Of a DNA stretch of 64,000 nt, positions 18,489-29,118 are shown piece by piece; position 1 is the first letter of the stretch; each line of letters starts with the position of its first letter. The DNA is from CAWBQO01 sp963790965. GTDB taxonomy: Bacteria; Bacteroidota; Rhodothermia; Rhodothermales; DASSAV01. A program made the position numbers and the translations under genes. The stretch is taken from positions 186,001 to 250,000 of the forward strand of contig CAWBQO010000006.1 of the NCBI GenBank assembly GCA_963790965.1, written 5' to 3'. Under the pieces are notes generated by a model. It was not told where the DNA came from, searched no databases, and worked only from the letters and a program-made list of their open reading frames with translations.

Positions 18489-19424
18489 TTGAAAGACTTA
18501 CCACTCGCCATATTCGCCGGCCGGTCCAACCCCGAACTCGCCCGCGCCATCGCCGTTGCCCACGGACAGGACCTCGGCCATCTGACGATCAAGGACTTTT
18601 CCGACGGCGAAATTTACGTTTCCTACCAGGAGTCGATCCGCGGATCGGACCTGTTTATCGTCCAGAGCACACCGCCGCCGGCGGACAACTGGATGGAACT
18701 GCTGCTCCTCGTGGATGCAGCCAAGCGCGCCTCGGCCGCACGCATTACGGCGGTCATCCCGTACTTCGGGTATGCCCGGCAGGAGCGAAAGGATCAACCC
18801 CGCGTCTCCATCGCCGCCAAGCTCATGGCGAACATGCTGACGACCGCCGGCGTGGACCGCGTGCTCACGATGGACCTGCACGCGCCGCAAATTCAGGGAT
18901 TCTTCGACGTACCCGTGGATCATCTCTACGGCTCCGCCGTCCTTATCGACTATTTCCACAAACTCGAAGGAAACAACTGGGTCGTGGTCGGGCCGGACGT
19001 TGGTTCGCTGAAGATGGCGCGCGCCTGGGCCAAGCGGCTCGGCGTCGATCTCGCACTCATCGACAAGCGGCGTCCTCGCCAGAACGAGGCCGAAGTCATG
19101 AACATTATTGGCGAAGTGGCGGGCCGCAACGTGCTCCTGATCGACGACATGATCGACACGGCCGGCACGCTCACAAGCGCCGCAGAAGCCCTTAAACGAG
19201 CAGGCGCGCTCGACATCAACGCCGCCGGGACGCACGCGCTGCTTTCCGGCCCCGCCTACGACCGCATCGAGGCGTCCGACATCAGCCGCGTCATTGTTAC
19301 CGACACGATCCCGCTCAAGCGCACCTCACCCAAGATCGAGGTTGTCAGCGTCGCAGAAATGTTCGCCGACGCCATCCACCGCATCTACACAGACGATTCC
19401 GTTTCAACCCTGTTCGAGCAGTAG
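18489..19424 (+). CDS. prs: Ribose-phosphate pyrophosphokinase
   Basis: Makes PRPP from ribose 5-phosphate and ATP for purine, pyrimidine, histidine and NAD synthesis. Seen: the N-terminal IFAGRSNPELA, the ATP loop region PYFGYARQERKDQ, the metal-binding DLHAPQIQGFFD, and the PRPP-binding loop VLLIDDMIDTAGTL. The open frame extends back to an ATG at 18381, which would add 36 residues of no family likeness. A TTG at 18489 gives LKDLPLAIFAGR, the normal family N-terminus and length (311 aa), so it is preferred. ATG 18381 stays possible. Confidence 0.93.
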   Translation: MKDLPLAIFAGRSNPELARAIAVAHGQDLGHLTIKDFSDGEIYVSYQESIRGSDLFIVQSTPPPADNWMELLLLVDAAKRASAARITAVIPYFGYARQERKDQPRVSIAAKLMANMLTTAGVDRVLTMDLHAPQIQGFFDVPVDHLYGSAVLIDYFHKLEGNNWVVVGPDVGSLKMARAWAKRLGVDLALIDKRRPRQNEAEVMNIIGEVAGRNVLLIDDMIDTAGTLTSAAEALKRAGALDINAAGTHALLSGPAYDRIEASDISRVIVTDTIPLKRTSPKIEVVSVAEMFADAIHRIYTDDSVSTLFEQ

Positions 19425-19478
19425 CCACAAAGCCGGCACTCAGCCGCCCCGCTCGAACAAATCTTTCAATACAAACCA

Positions 19479-20093
19479 ATGGATGTCATTCAAATCGAGG
19501 CCGGCCTTCGCGATACCGGCAAAAGGGCCGCTCGGGACACCCGCGCCAAGGGCAATGTGCCCTGCATCATCTACGGCCACGGCCAGGACTCTGTTGCCGT
19601 TGAAATAGATGCCAAGGCCCTCAAGCCGCTCATCTACACCCATGAAACCCACCGAATCTCGATTTCAGCCGGTGGCAAGTCGTGGGACTGCATCCTCAAG
19701 ACGCTCGACCTCGACCCCGTCACGGAGCATCCGCTCCACGTCGACTTTCAGGCGCTGCGCGCGGGCGAAAAGGTCACCCTTACGATCCCGATGAACTTCA
19801 TCGGCGTTCCGGTTGGCCAGACTGCGCAGGGCGGCAGCACGCAGTACATCCTCAACGAGGTCACCATCACCTGTCTCCCGAAGGACATTCCCTCCACCGT
19901 GGACGTGGACATCTCCGCGCTCAACATCGGCGAGTCCGTTCACATTCGTGACCTGCAGCTCCCGGGTATCGAGTTCAACGAAGGGCAGGATGTGACCGTC
20001 GTCACCGTCTCTGCGCCGCGCGTGGAAGCCGCTGCAACCGAGGAAGAGTCGCTCCTCGGCGCGACGGACGAGGCCGAAGAGGAAGAGCTTTAG
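19479..20093 (+). CDS. rplY: 50S ribosomal protein L25/Ctc
   Basis: Long (Ctc/TL5-type) form of L25, 204 aa, that binds 5S rRNA. The N-terminal L25 domain runs from IQIEAGLRDTGKRAARD through VPCIIYGHGQDSVAVEID to about residue 95. The beta-rich C-terminal domain has VDFQALRAGEKVTLTIP and ends in an acidic tail (DEAEEEEL). It follows prs after 54 bases and precedes pth, the common prs-ctc-pth order. Confidence 0.97.
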   Translation: MDVIQIEAGLRDTGKRAARDTRAKGNVPCIIYGHGQDSVAVEIDAKALKPLIYTHETHRISISAGGKSWDCILKTLDLDPVTEHPLHVDFQALRAGEKVTLTIPMNFIGVPVGQTAQGGSTQYILNEVTITCLPKDIPSTVDVDISALNIGESVHIRDLQLPGIEFNEGQDVTVVTVSAPRVEAAATEEESLLGATDEAEEEEL

Positions 20094-20147
20094 CATACCG
20101 GCGCGGATTGCCGTCACCGGCCGTCCGCGCCGTAAGCTCCTGATTCC

Positions 20148-20732
20148 ATGGCCGCCAAGCGACTGATCGTCGGGCTGGGTAACCCCGGGGCCGAGTACGA
20201 GGGCACCCGCCACAACATCGGCTTCGCCGTGGTCGATGCCCTCGCCGAACGGGAGGGCATTCGCCTTTCGCGCGAGCCGGGCAACGTCTTTGCCGGACGA
20301 GGAAGCTTGCGCGGACGGGCTGTTGAACTGGCCAAGCCGCAGACGTTCATGAACCGAAGCGGCTCGGCCGTTCAGGCTTTGCTCGGACGGCTTGGCCTCA
20401 AGCCCGATGCTATGCTTGTCGTGTTCGACGATCTCAATCTCCCCGTCGGCACGGTGCGTATCCGGCAGCAGGGCAGCGCCGGGGGACACAACGGCGTTCA
20501 AGATATCATTGATCGCCTTGGCACCGACGCCTTTCCCCGGCTACGGATCGGCATCGGAAACAGCTATCCGCGAGGAAGGCAGGCGGACTTTGTGCTCTCG
20601 CCTTTCTCGCAGCCGGAAAGGCTCGTGATGGAAGAAGCGCTCCTGCAGGCCGTCGATGCTGCGGGAGCCTTTGTGATCGACGGCCTCATCGCCGCCATGA
20701 ACCGATTTAACCGAACGACCATGCCCGAGTAG
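20148..20732 (+). CDS. pth: Peptidyl-tRNA hydrolase
   Basis: Frees tRNA from peptidyl-tRNAs dropped during translation. It carries the family signature LIVGLGNPGAEYEGTRHNIGF with the catalytic His in TRHNIGF, KPQTFMNRSG with the catalytic Asn, and GGHNGVQDIIDRLGT. Length 194 aa. It is the third gene of the prs-rplY-pth run. Confidence 0.97.
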   Translation: MAAKRLIVGLGNPGAEYEGTRHNIGFAVVDALAEREGIRLSREPGNVFAGRGSLRGRAVELAKPQTFMNRSGSAVQALLGRLGLKPDAMLVVFDDLNLPVGTVRIRQQGSAGGHNGVQDIIDRLGTDAFPRLRIGIGNSYPRGRQADFVLSPFSQPERLVMEEALLQAVDAAGAFVIDGLIAAMNRFNRTTMPE

Positions 20733-20826
20733 GATGCCACCCCATCCTCCCGGTTTCGGACTCTCAGGGTCCACCCCGCTCCAGCCTCTGCCGGAGCGGT
20801 TCACCGTCAACGCAGGATACTAAGGA

Positions 20827-23001
<2,175 letters not shown>

Positions 23002-23024
23002 TTTCTTTCCTCTTTGTTGACGAC

Positions 23025-23064
23025 GAGGCCCGGCAGCGTAGCGTTGTCGGGCCTCTTTTATTTC
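23025..23064 (+). terminator. Intrinsic terminator of hppA
   Basis: GAGGCCCGGCA and TTGTCGGGCCTC form a 12-bp stem with a G-T pair and a short AGCGTAGCG-type loop. TTTTATTT follows directly. It begins 24 bases after the hppA stop and is the clearest rho-independent terminator in the window. Confidence 0.85.
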
Positions 23065-23388
23065 ACGCGCTCGTGCTGCTGACGGCAAGTGGAAGCCCCG
23101 AAAAGGTCACGCTGAATACACTTGGGCATCTTAGCGGGCAGCCGGCGTCCCGGGCGGAGCATCGAGGTAGCCGCAGGCTGGCGGCGAGATCGGCGGCATT
23201 CCTCCGCGTGCTCGGTGGGCACGGCGCGCGTTCGGCAGCGTTGCGCGTCCGGCCAGGCAGGTTTTGGAAGCACCTCGGGCGCGGTGCCTTTGATTCGGAT
23301 ATGGAAAGGTGTTGGCAACCCAGCCGCATTGCCGTATTCTAACAACCGCCGCCGTGGCTGCATACAAGTCCTTCCTGAGAGGCCGCCC
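23065..23388. other. Gap between hppA terminator and lipoprotein remnant
   Basis: No gene was recognised; open frames here have no family likeness. Near the right end is a candidate promoter (23312-23340). Confidence 0.4.
23312..23340 (+). promoter_or_regulatory. Candidate promoter of the lipoprotein remnant
   Basis: TTGGCA (23312-23317), a 17-base spacer and TATTCT (23335-23340) lie 49 bases upstream of the ATG at 23389. Match by eye only. Confidence 0.35.
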
Positions 23389-23652
23389 ATGATCACGAAA
23401 ACACTCCTCCCCGTGGCCGTACTCATGGCGGCGCTTCTTTATGCGGGTTGCGACTTGTTTCCGAAGGAGGACAACCCTTCCGTCGTTTGGTATACCGGCC
23501 CAATTGACCTTTCAGCGGAAAACGGTGGAGCAGGTTGGACCGGCGCTCTGGATTCGGCAGGCACGGCTGCTTCGCTTTTGCAATCTCCCGCATCCCTGCT
23601 TGTCATCCTGAAACGCTGCCTAACACCCCCTGCATACGCCTCAACGGGGTAG
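23389..23652 (+). pseudogene. Lipoprotein gene remnant interrupted by repeats
   Basis: The ATG at 23389 starts MITKTLLPVAVLMAALLYAG with a Cys at residue 21 (LLYAGCDLF), a lipoprotein signal peptide. A short mature region follows (FPKEDNPSVVWYTGPIDLS). From about 23602 the coding DNA is repeat sequence: GTCATCCTGAA, then the inner part of a MITE-like element, which provides the stop at 23650. The last 17 or so residues (LKRCLTPPAYASTG) are therefore repeat-encoded, and the original 3' end is gone. The function is unknown. The frame extends upstream to 23122, but the signal peptide fixes the start. Confidence 0.6.
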
Positions 23653-23720
23653 TCGCGTGGGTGCTTTGGTCAATATGGTCAGCTACATACAGCGCTTTCT
23701 TTTGTAGCAACAGCCTCCTA
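23619..23720 (+). mobile_element. MITE-like element, copy 3 (left part missing)
   Basis: Matches the right-hand 100 bases of the family: CCTAACACCCC, then GGTCAGCTACATACAGCGC, and the complete right terminal repeat CAACAGCCTCCT (23709-23720). The left 70 bases, including the left terminal repeat, are absent. In their place is GTCATCCTGAA (23602-23612), the start of the other repeat family, so two repeats are joined inside the lipoprotein remnant. Confidence 0.7.
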
Positions 23721-23870
23721 CAGCCTTTCCGACGCCGAGGACGAGGTGCTCGCCGGGCAGAGACCGCTGATGGCGAAAGGGCGGCATAGCCGGCGGAGCG
23801 GGATGCACGGTTCCATTTGGAAATCGCGCCTGCCGTACCTTAGCGGGACTATCAGCTCTTCGTCCCGCCC

Positions 23871-24599
23871 ATGCTCTACCTCGTCCCTACCCCCATCGGC
23901 AACCTTGAGGACATTACCCTCCGGGCGCTGCGTATCCTGAAGGAAGTGGACCTCGTGGCCTGCGAGGACACGCGCACCTCGGGCGTGCTCCTTTCCCACT
24001 ATGGCATCGAGACGCCGCGCACGAGCTACCACGACCACAATGAAGCCCGGAAGGCGCCGCAGCTCGTGGAGAGGATGAAGGCCGGTGCCGACGTGGCGCT
24101 TATCACCGATGCCGGATCGCCCGGCATTTCCGATCCCGGCTTCTACCTCGTCCGCGCCTGCATCGAGAGCGGAGTCGGCGTGGAGGCGCTGCCGGGAGCC
24201 ACGGCGTTCGTGCCCGCCCTGTCGGCAAGCGGTTTGCCAACGGAGCGGTTCGTCTTTGAAGGCTTTCTTCCGGTCAAGAAAGGGAGGCAGACCCGCCTCG
24301 CGGCGCTTGCGGACGAGCCGCGCACCATCGTCTTCTATGAATCGCCGCACCGGCTCGGGCGCACCTCGAAGGATCTCGCGGAAGCTTTCGGCGGTGAGCG
24401 GCGGGCCGCCGTTGGGCGCGAGTTGACCAAAAAGTTCGAGGAGATCCGCCGCGGAACGCTCGGCGAACTGCACACGTACTTTGCCTCGCAGCCGCGGGTG
24501 CGCGGCGAGATCGTGATCGTAGTGGCCGGCTCGGCCTATGAACCGCGTAATCCCGCACCCGAGGATGATGACGCCGAGCCGTACGGCTCGTCTCTTTAG
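23871..24599 (+). CDS. rsmI: 16S rRNA (cytidine-2'-O)-methyltransferase
   Basis: SAM-dependent enzyme for the 2'-O-methyl of C1402 in 16S rRNA. It is a tetrapyrrole-methylase fold protein with the family N-terminus MLYLVPTPIGNLEDITLRAL, EDTRTSGVLL, and the SAM-binding ITDAGSPGISDPG. Also seen are LPGATAFVPALSASGLP and FYESPHRL. Length 242 aa, normal. It overlaps nothing and precedes the thioredoxin-like gene by 15 bases, suggesting co-transcription. Confidence 0.96.
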   Translation: MLYLVPTPIGNLEDITLRALRILKEVDLVACEDTRTSGVLLSHYGIETPRTSYHDHNEARKAPQLVERMKAGADVALITDAGSPGISDPGFYLVRACIESGVGVEALPGATAFVPALSASGLPTERFVFEGFLPVKKGRQTRLAALADEPRTIVFYESPHRLGRTSKDLAEAFGGERRAAVGRELTKKFEEIRRGTLGELHTYFASQPRVRGEIVIVVAGSAYEPRNPAPEDDDAEPYGSSL

Positions 24600-24614
24600 C
24601 AAACCCACCCGCCC

Positions 24615-25118
24615 ATGCTTCGCCGCCTCGCCTTTGTCCTACCGGTTCTCTTGCTGCTGATCCGCGTCGCTGCGGCGCAGCCTGCTCAAGACACGACGCT
24701 GACCGACGCCGAGCGCGAAGTGCAGCGGCTGATCCAGACTGACGGCATCCACGTCGTTCATTTCTGGGCACCCTGGTGCGGCAACTCGCTCTCGGAAATG
24801 CGCAAGGGATGGAGCGATCTGGTCGAAGCGAACCCGGAGGTGACGTTCACCTTTGTCACCGTTTGGAACAACGGCCTGAGCGGGCGCGAGAAGATGGACG
24901 CCCACAGCCTGCCCGCGCGTGTCGTGGAACTGACGCTGCCGGACTACGGCTCGTCCCGGGTGCGCGCGCAGCGCCGAAAGTCGTTCCTCGGCCTTCCCCT
25001 CACCTGGGTGCCCTCCACCTGGATCTTCCACAAGAACGGCGAGCTGGCCTTCGCGCTCAACTATGGTGAGATGGAGATGGAAACCCTCCAGTCGCTCATC
25101 AGCACGGCCCGCCCATAG
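24615..25118 (+). CDS. Secreted thioredoxin-like protein with CxxS active site
   Basis: 168 residues with an N-terminal signal peptide (hydrophobic run LAFVLPVLLLLIRVAAA, cleavage likely after AAA or AQ). The thioredoxin active-site loop reads HFWAPWCGNSLSEMRKGW: the second Cys of CxxC is Ser. The cis-Pro loop is WVPSTWIFHKNGE. A single-thiol thioredoxin fold cannot reduce disulfides by the usual two-Cys cycle, so it may form mixed disulfides, act as an isomerase or chaperone, or depend on glutathione-like thiols. An insertion (KMDAHSLPARVVELTLPD) lies between the active site and the cis-Pro. Its role is not known. Confidence 0.8.
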   Translation: MLRRLAFVLPVLLLLIRVAAAQPAQDTTLTDAEREVQRLIQTDGIHVVHFWAPWCGNSLSEMRKGWSDLVEANPEVTFTFVTVWNNGLSGREKMDAHSLPARVVELTLPDYGSSRVRAQRRKSFLGLPLTWVPSTWIFHKNGELAFALNYGEMEMETLQSLISTARP

Positions 25119-25246
25119 CGCGGCCAGCGGCGGGAAGGGATTTGACGAACTCGAAACGATAGAGGGCGTCCGGCGTTCGGCTGCAACAGACGGCCTTCCG
25201 GCCTCGCGAGACTGCGCAGCCCGCGCGCATATGTAGATCCTCTTTT

Positions 25247-28105
25247 ATGACTTCCAAGACCATCGACCGGCTCGTAGCCGCCTTCGTGTTCCTGTGGGCA
25301 CTGGTGCTCTACGGCATGACGGTCTCCCCCACCGCCTCGTTCTGGGATTCGGGTGAGTTCATTGCAATCGCTAACCGATTGGAGGTTTCCCACCCGCCGG
25401 GAGCACCGTTCTACATGCTGATCGGGCGGTTCTTCTCGATGTTCGTGCCGACCGCGTACGTGGCGCTGTCGGTAAACCTCGTGTCGGTCCTTTGCAGCGC
25501 GCTCACCATCCTGCTCGCGCATCTGATCATCGTGCGCCTCGTTCGGCAGTGGCAGGGGCCGCCCTCGGGATGGACGTTCGCAGAGCGCGTGGCCGCCCTT
25601 GGTGGCGGCGTGATCGGCGCGCTCACGTTCGCGGCAACGGACTCGTTCTGGTTTAATGCCGTCGAAGCGGAGGTTTACGCGATGTCGATGTTCTTCACGG
25701 CGGCGGTCGTCTGGCTCGTGATGGTCTGGAGCGAACAAGCCTCGCGCGAGGAAGCCGTGCTCGCCGGAGGGCAGCATCCCTTCGGGCTTTCGGCGAACCG
25801 CTACCTCGTGCTCATTGCCTACCTGTTCGGACTTGCCATCGGCGTTCACTTGCTGAACCTGCTGGCAGTCTTCTTCATCGCGCTGATCGTTTTCTTCACC
25901 GAGTTCGACCGTTCCGACTGGACGCCTGCCAAGCGTTGGATCGGCATTGCGGCGGCGGGCCTTGTCTCCTGCATTGTCTTCCTGGCCATCTATCCGGGCG
26001 TCGTGCAGTGGCTCCCCTCGCTTGCTGAAGCGGCTCCAGTGCTCGTGCTCGTCGGCCTTGTTGCCCTTGTGGTGCTCGCCGTCTGGTATACGCAGAAGCA
26101 AGGCTATCAGGCCCTCAATCTGATTGCGCTCTGCGTGACGGTGGTTCTGATCGGCTACTCGACGTACGCCCTCATATTCATCCGCAGCGCCTCCGATCCG
26201 CCTATCGACGAGAATGATCCGGAGACGACGGAGGCCATCGTGTCGTACCTCAAGCGCGAGCAGTACGGCGAAACGCCGCTTGCCAAAGGCAACACGTACG
26301 ATAACCGGCTCGGCCGCGTCGATCAGTCGCGCACCGTCTCCTTCCCGCGCCGCCACTCTCCCGACCCGTCGCATGGCCGCATCTACGCGCAGTACAACTC
26401 CGATTGGGATTTCTTCTGGGAATACCAGATCGGGCATATGTACCTGCGCTACTTCATGTGGAATTTCGTCGGGAAGGCCAGCGACACGCAGGACGCGCCC
26501 TGGATTTCCGGAATCTTCGAGCGGACCGGCGACGAGGTCGTCCTGCAAACTCCCAGCGAGCGTTCTACACGGAACGCCTACTACGGGCTTCCGCTTCTGC
26601 TCGGCGTCTTTGGGATGCTCTTCCACTTCATGCGAGATTGGAAACGCGCCTTCAGCGTCCTCATCTTCTTTCTCGTGACCGGCGTCGGCATCATCATCTA
26701 TCTGAACCAGCCGCCATTGCAGCCGCGCGAACGCGATTACTCCTACGTCGCCAGCTTCTTCGCCTTTGCCTTCTGGGTGGGCCTCGGCGGAACGGGCCTC
26801 ATTCAAATGGTCGCCGAAGCCCTTCGCGACCGGCTCAAACCGGCGCTGCAGAAGGTGGCGCTCCTCGGCCTCTTCGCCGTCACGTTCGCCGCCGTTCCGC
26901 TGCTCGTGACCGTTGAAAACTACTACGACCACGACCGCTCGGGCAACTACGTCGCCCCGGAGTATGCCTACAACATGCTGATGAGCGTGGCCGACGACGC
27001 TATCATCTTTACCAACGGGGACAATGACACTTTTCCCCTCTGGTATCTGCAGGAGGTCGAAGGTGTTCGGCAAGATGTGCGCGTCGTCAACCTGTCCCTT
27101 TTGAACACGCCGTGGTACGTTCGGCAGCTTAAGAGCCAGGCTTCCCGAGCGTCCGAGCCGCTGCCCATCTCCATCTCGGACGAACAGATCAACCGGCTTG
27201 CGCCCGTCGCCTGGGAGCCGCGCGAGGTGGCGCTTCCCGTGCAGTTCGACACCACGCTCGGAGACGGCGCTCTGCCCGTTCCTGCGTCGTCCATGAGCCG
27301 AATGGAAAGCCCGATGCGGTGGCAGTGGAATGGCCGGCCCTACAGTCAGAACTTGAACATCCTCTACGCCGCCGACCAGGTCGCGTTTGACATCCTCCAG
27401 ACCAACGCCCGCGAAGGGTGGAAGCGCCCGGTTTACTTTGCCGTAACCGTCAGCCCCGATGGCCAGCTCGATCTTCAGAACTACTTCCAACTCGAAGGTC
27501 AGGCCTACCGCGTCGTTCCGATCCGCCACAACGAGGCGCTCGGGCGGATCGAGCCGGCGGTTTCCGCGGCTCGGCTCAAGGAGTTCAAGTTCACCAACCT
27601 GGACGACCCGAACGTTTACTACGACGAGAACATCCGCCGCATGGTGGACAACTACCGCAACATCTTCGCCCACACGGCGCAGCAGCTTGCGCTTCAGGGG
27701 GAGCGCGACGAAGCGCTGGCCGTGCTCGACCGGATTATGACCGAAGTGCCGTTCTCCGTGATTCCGGGCGACGAGCGCTCGTACCTCTTCATTGCGCAGG
27801 CGTACGAAAGCGCCGGTGCCGTGGACAAAGCGCTCAGCATCTGGAAACAGGCTGAGCCGCTCGTTCTCTACCGCATATCGAACGCGCAGTCGGAACGCGA
27901 AGCGCAGATGGCGGCCCAGTTCGTGCAGATGATCCGCTTCGCGTACATGGACGCGGGCGACTTCGATGCGGCAGCGGACTTTGGGCAGCGCGTCGCCACC
28001 GCGATCGATGATCCGTCGCTGCGGCTCTCTGCCGACGAGCTGCGCGTGCGCTACGGAGAAGCCGTGCGGAACGCAGTCTCAGGGTCCGACACGTTGGCCC
28101 CGTAG
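25247..28105 (+). CDS. DUF2723 family membrane protein (GT-C glycosyltransferase-like)
   Basis: 952-residue protein. The N-terminal half is membrane-embedded, starting with the DUF2723 signature SPTASFWDSGEFIA and SHPPGAPFYML, where the Asp and Glu of the first periplasmic loop match the catalytic acids of GT-C enzymes. About ten further helices follow to residue 570. The C-terminal 380 residues are soluble, include DDAIIFTNGDNDTFPLWYLQ, and end in helical repeat-like segments (DEALAVLDRIMTE, VDKALSIWKQAE). Such proteins are typical of Bacteroidota and are linked by fold to protein O-mannosyltransferases. The acceptor and sugar are unknown here. Confidence 0.85.
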   Translation: MTSKTIDRLVAAFVFLWALVLYGMTVSPTASFWDSGEFIAIANRLEVSHPPGAPFYMLIGRFFSMFVPTAYVALSVNLVSVLCSALTILLAHLIIVRLVRQWQGPPSGWTFAERVAALGGGVIGALTFAATDSFWFNAVEAEVYAMSMFFTAAVVWLVMVWSEQASREEAVLAGGQHPFGLSANRYLVLIAYLFGLAIGVHLLNLLAVFFIALIVFFTEFDRSDWTPAKRWIGIAAAGLVSCIVFLAIYPGVVQWLPSLAEAAPVLVLVGLVALVVLAVWYTQKQGYQALNLIALCVTVVLIGYSTYALIFIRSASDPPIDENDPETTEAIVSYLKREQYGETPLAKGNTYDNRLGRVDQSRTVSFPRRHSPDPSHGRIYAQYNSDWDFFWEYQIGHMYLRYFMWNFVGKASDTQDAPWISGIFERTGDEVVLQTPSERSTRNAYYGLPLLLGVFGMLFHFMRDWKRAFSVLIFFLVTGVGIIIYLNQPPLQPRERDYSYVASFFAFAFWVGLGGTGLIQMVAEALRDRLKPALQKVALLGLFAVTFAAVPLLVTVENYYDHDRSGNYVAPEYAYNMLMSVADDAIIFTNGDNDTFPLWYLQEVEGVRQDVRVVNLSLLNTPWYVRQLKSQASRASEPLPISISDEQINRLAPVAWEPREVALPVQFDTTLGDGALPVPASSMSRMESPMRWQWNGRPYSQNLNILYAADQVAFDILQTNAREGWKRPVYFAVTVSPDGQLDLQNYFQLEGQAYRVVPIRHNEALGRIEPAVSAARLKEFKFTNLDDPNVYYDENIRRMVDNYRNIFAHTAQQLALQGERDEALAVLDRIMTEVPFSVIPGDERSYLFIAQAYESAGAVDKALSIWKQAEPLVLYRISNAQSEREAQMAAQFVQMIRFAYMDAGDFDAAADFGQRVATAIDDPSLRLSADELRVRYGEAVRNAVSGSDTLAP

Positions 28106-28117
28106 GCGGCATTTTGC

Positions 28118-28190
28118 GGTTCGTTGCGAGCGAACTGCAACATCTCAGAAGGCGGGAAGGGTAGATCCTTCACTCTGTTCAGGATGGCAT
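28118..28190 (-). repeat. 72-bp dispersed repeat, diverged inverted copy
   Basis: On the minus strand this reads ATGCCATCCTGAACAGAGTG, AAGGATCTACCCTTCCCG, CTGAGATGTTGCAG, the same order as copy A at 5268. The terminal GTGTCAT/ATGACAC is eroded. It starts just after the DUF2723 stop. Confidence 0.6.
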
Positions 28191-28282
28191 ACCGGCGTGT
28201 GCGGAGGATAACGGGAGCGCAGAGGAGCGCAAGAACGGCAGCACCCGCCCCGCCGGTCATGGCGGCTGCAGCGAGGCATTAC

Positions 28283-28312
28283 GGTAGGGGCACGATCTAT
28301 CGTGCCCCTACC
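28283..28312. repeat. 30-base perfect palindrome
   Basis: GGTAGGGGCACGA (28283-28295), a TCTA loop, then TCGTGCCCCTACC (28300-28312): 13 paired bases with no mismatch. Similar GTAGGGGCAC palindromes are scattered as REP-like elements in many environmental bacteria. It lies in the 552-base gap between the DUF2723 gene and the cold-shock gene; the rest of that gap holds an eroded 72-bp repeat, a T-run at 28436-28442 and the cold-shock leader. Confidence 0.8.
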
Positions 28313-28464
28313 AACGGCCGCAGCGACCTACCTGGCGCATACCATTTGCGGGGCAAGCGCGCGGCTACGGGCGAAGAACCAGGCTAAACCGGCACCTCAA
28401 CCGTCAGCTCGGACCCGACGTCACGGGGCGGAGTCTTTTTTTAAGGCCTTGCGCCAAATACATC

Positions 28465-28493
28465 TTGACACTCTTGCTCGGCGTGCCTACATT
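28465..28493 (+). promoter_or_regulatory. Candidate promoter of the cold-shock gene
   Basis: TTGACA (28465-28470), a 17-base spacer and TACATT (28488-28493, continuing TACATTTC, close to TAnnTTTG). Transcription from here would leave an untranslated leader of about 155 bases before the ATG at 28658, as expected for a cold-shock mRNA. Confidence 0.55.
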
Positions 28494-28657
28494 TCCTCCA
28501 AGTTAGAGGATAATTCACATTCTCTGCTTGCCGCAAGGCGGTACTCACCCCTGCTGACACTCTCGTGTAGGGTAACGCACATTCGCTGTTCGCAAGACCG
28601 GTTTTACCTCCGGTTAGTCTCACCAGGTACCAGCCGCATCAGAAGTAGGAGGCGCCC

Positions 28658-28960
28658 ATGACAGTTTTCCGCAGCGTCGTCAAGTGGTTTGACGCAAAGA
28701 AAGGCTATGGCTTTATCGTTCACCCCCAGGGTGAAGCCGACGTATTCGTCCACTACTCATCCATCGACACGGACCGCCGCTTCCGTACCCTGCGGACCGG
28801 CCAAGTCGTCGATTTTGAGCTTCGGGACGGCCCCAAGGGAATGCACGCCTATGAAGTGCGCAGCCTCGAACCCGTCGAGCCGCCGCACAAGGAAGCACCC
28901 GGCACCGCGCTGCCGGAGACCGCTCCCGAGTACGTCCAGGCGCACTATAGCCAGGCGTAA
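28658..28960 (+). CDS. Cold-shock domain protein
   Basis: CspA-family nucleic-acid chaperone. The cold-shock domain (residues 1-70) has VKWFDAKKGYGFIV (RNP1, KGYGFI) and DVFVHYSSI (RNP2). It is 100 aa instead of the usual 65-70, because of a 30-residue proline- and glutamate-rich tail (LEPVEPPHKEAPGTALPE). AGGAGG sits 7 bases before the ATG. A long leader with a good promoter suggests leader-based control by temperature. No co-transcribed neighbour is evident. Confidence 0.93.
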   Translation: MTVFRSVVKWFDAKKGYGFIVHPQGEADVFVHYSSIDTDRRFRTLRTGQVVDFELRDGPKGMHAYEVRSLEPVEPPHKEAPGTALPETAPEYVQAHYSQA

Positions 28961-28998
28961 CGAAAAGCCTCGCCGAGAACGTTGTTTTTAAGGTGGCC

Positions 28999-29021
28999 TG
29001 CTTCTATTTTACATAGAAGCA
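28999..29021. terminator. Perfect 9-bp hairpin after the cold-shock gene
   Basis: TGCTTCTAT (28999-29007), TTTAC loop, ATAGAAGCA (29013-29021). It lies 39 bases past the stop. No T-run follows on the plus strand, so a terminator role is uncertain; it could also shield the mRNA 3' end. Confidence 0.35.
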
Positions 29022-29118
29022 CAAGGGTGGCTTTGCCGCGGTTTGCGTGGTGAACCAGCTTCCCTGCAGCCTCTCTTAACATCCCGGCCTCTCTTTTCCT
29101 TGCTCGCAAGGCTACCGT

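Noticed and set aside
25061..27673. 870-residue minus-strand open frame across the DUF2723 gene
   Set aside because: Antisense shadow of a recognisable membrane protein; composition is not protein-like.
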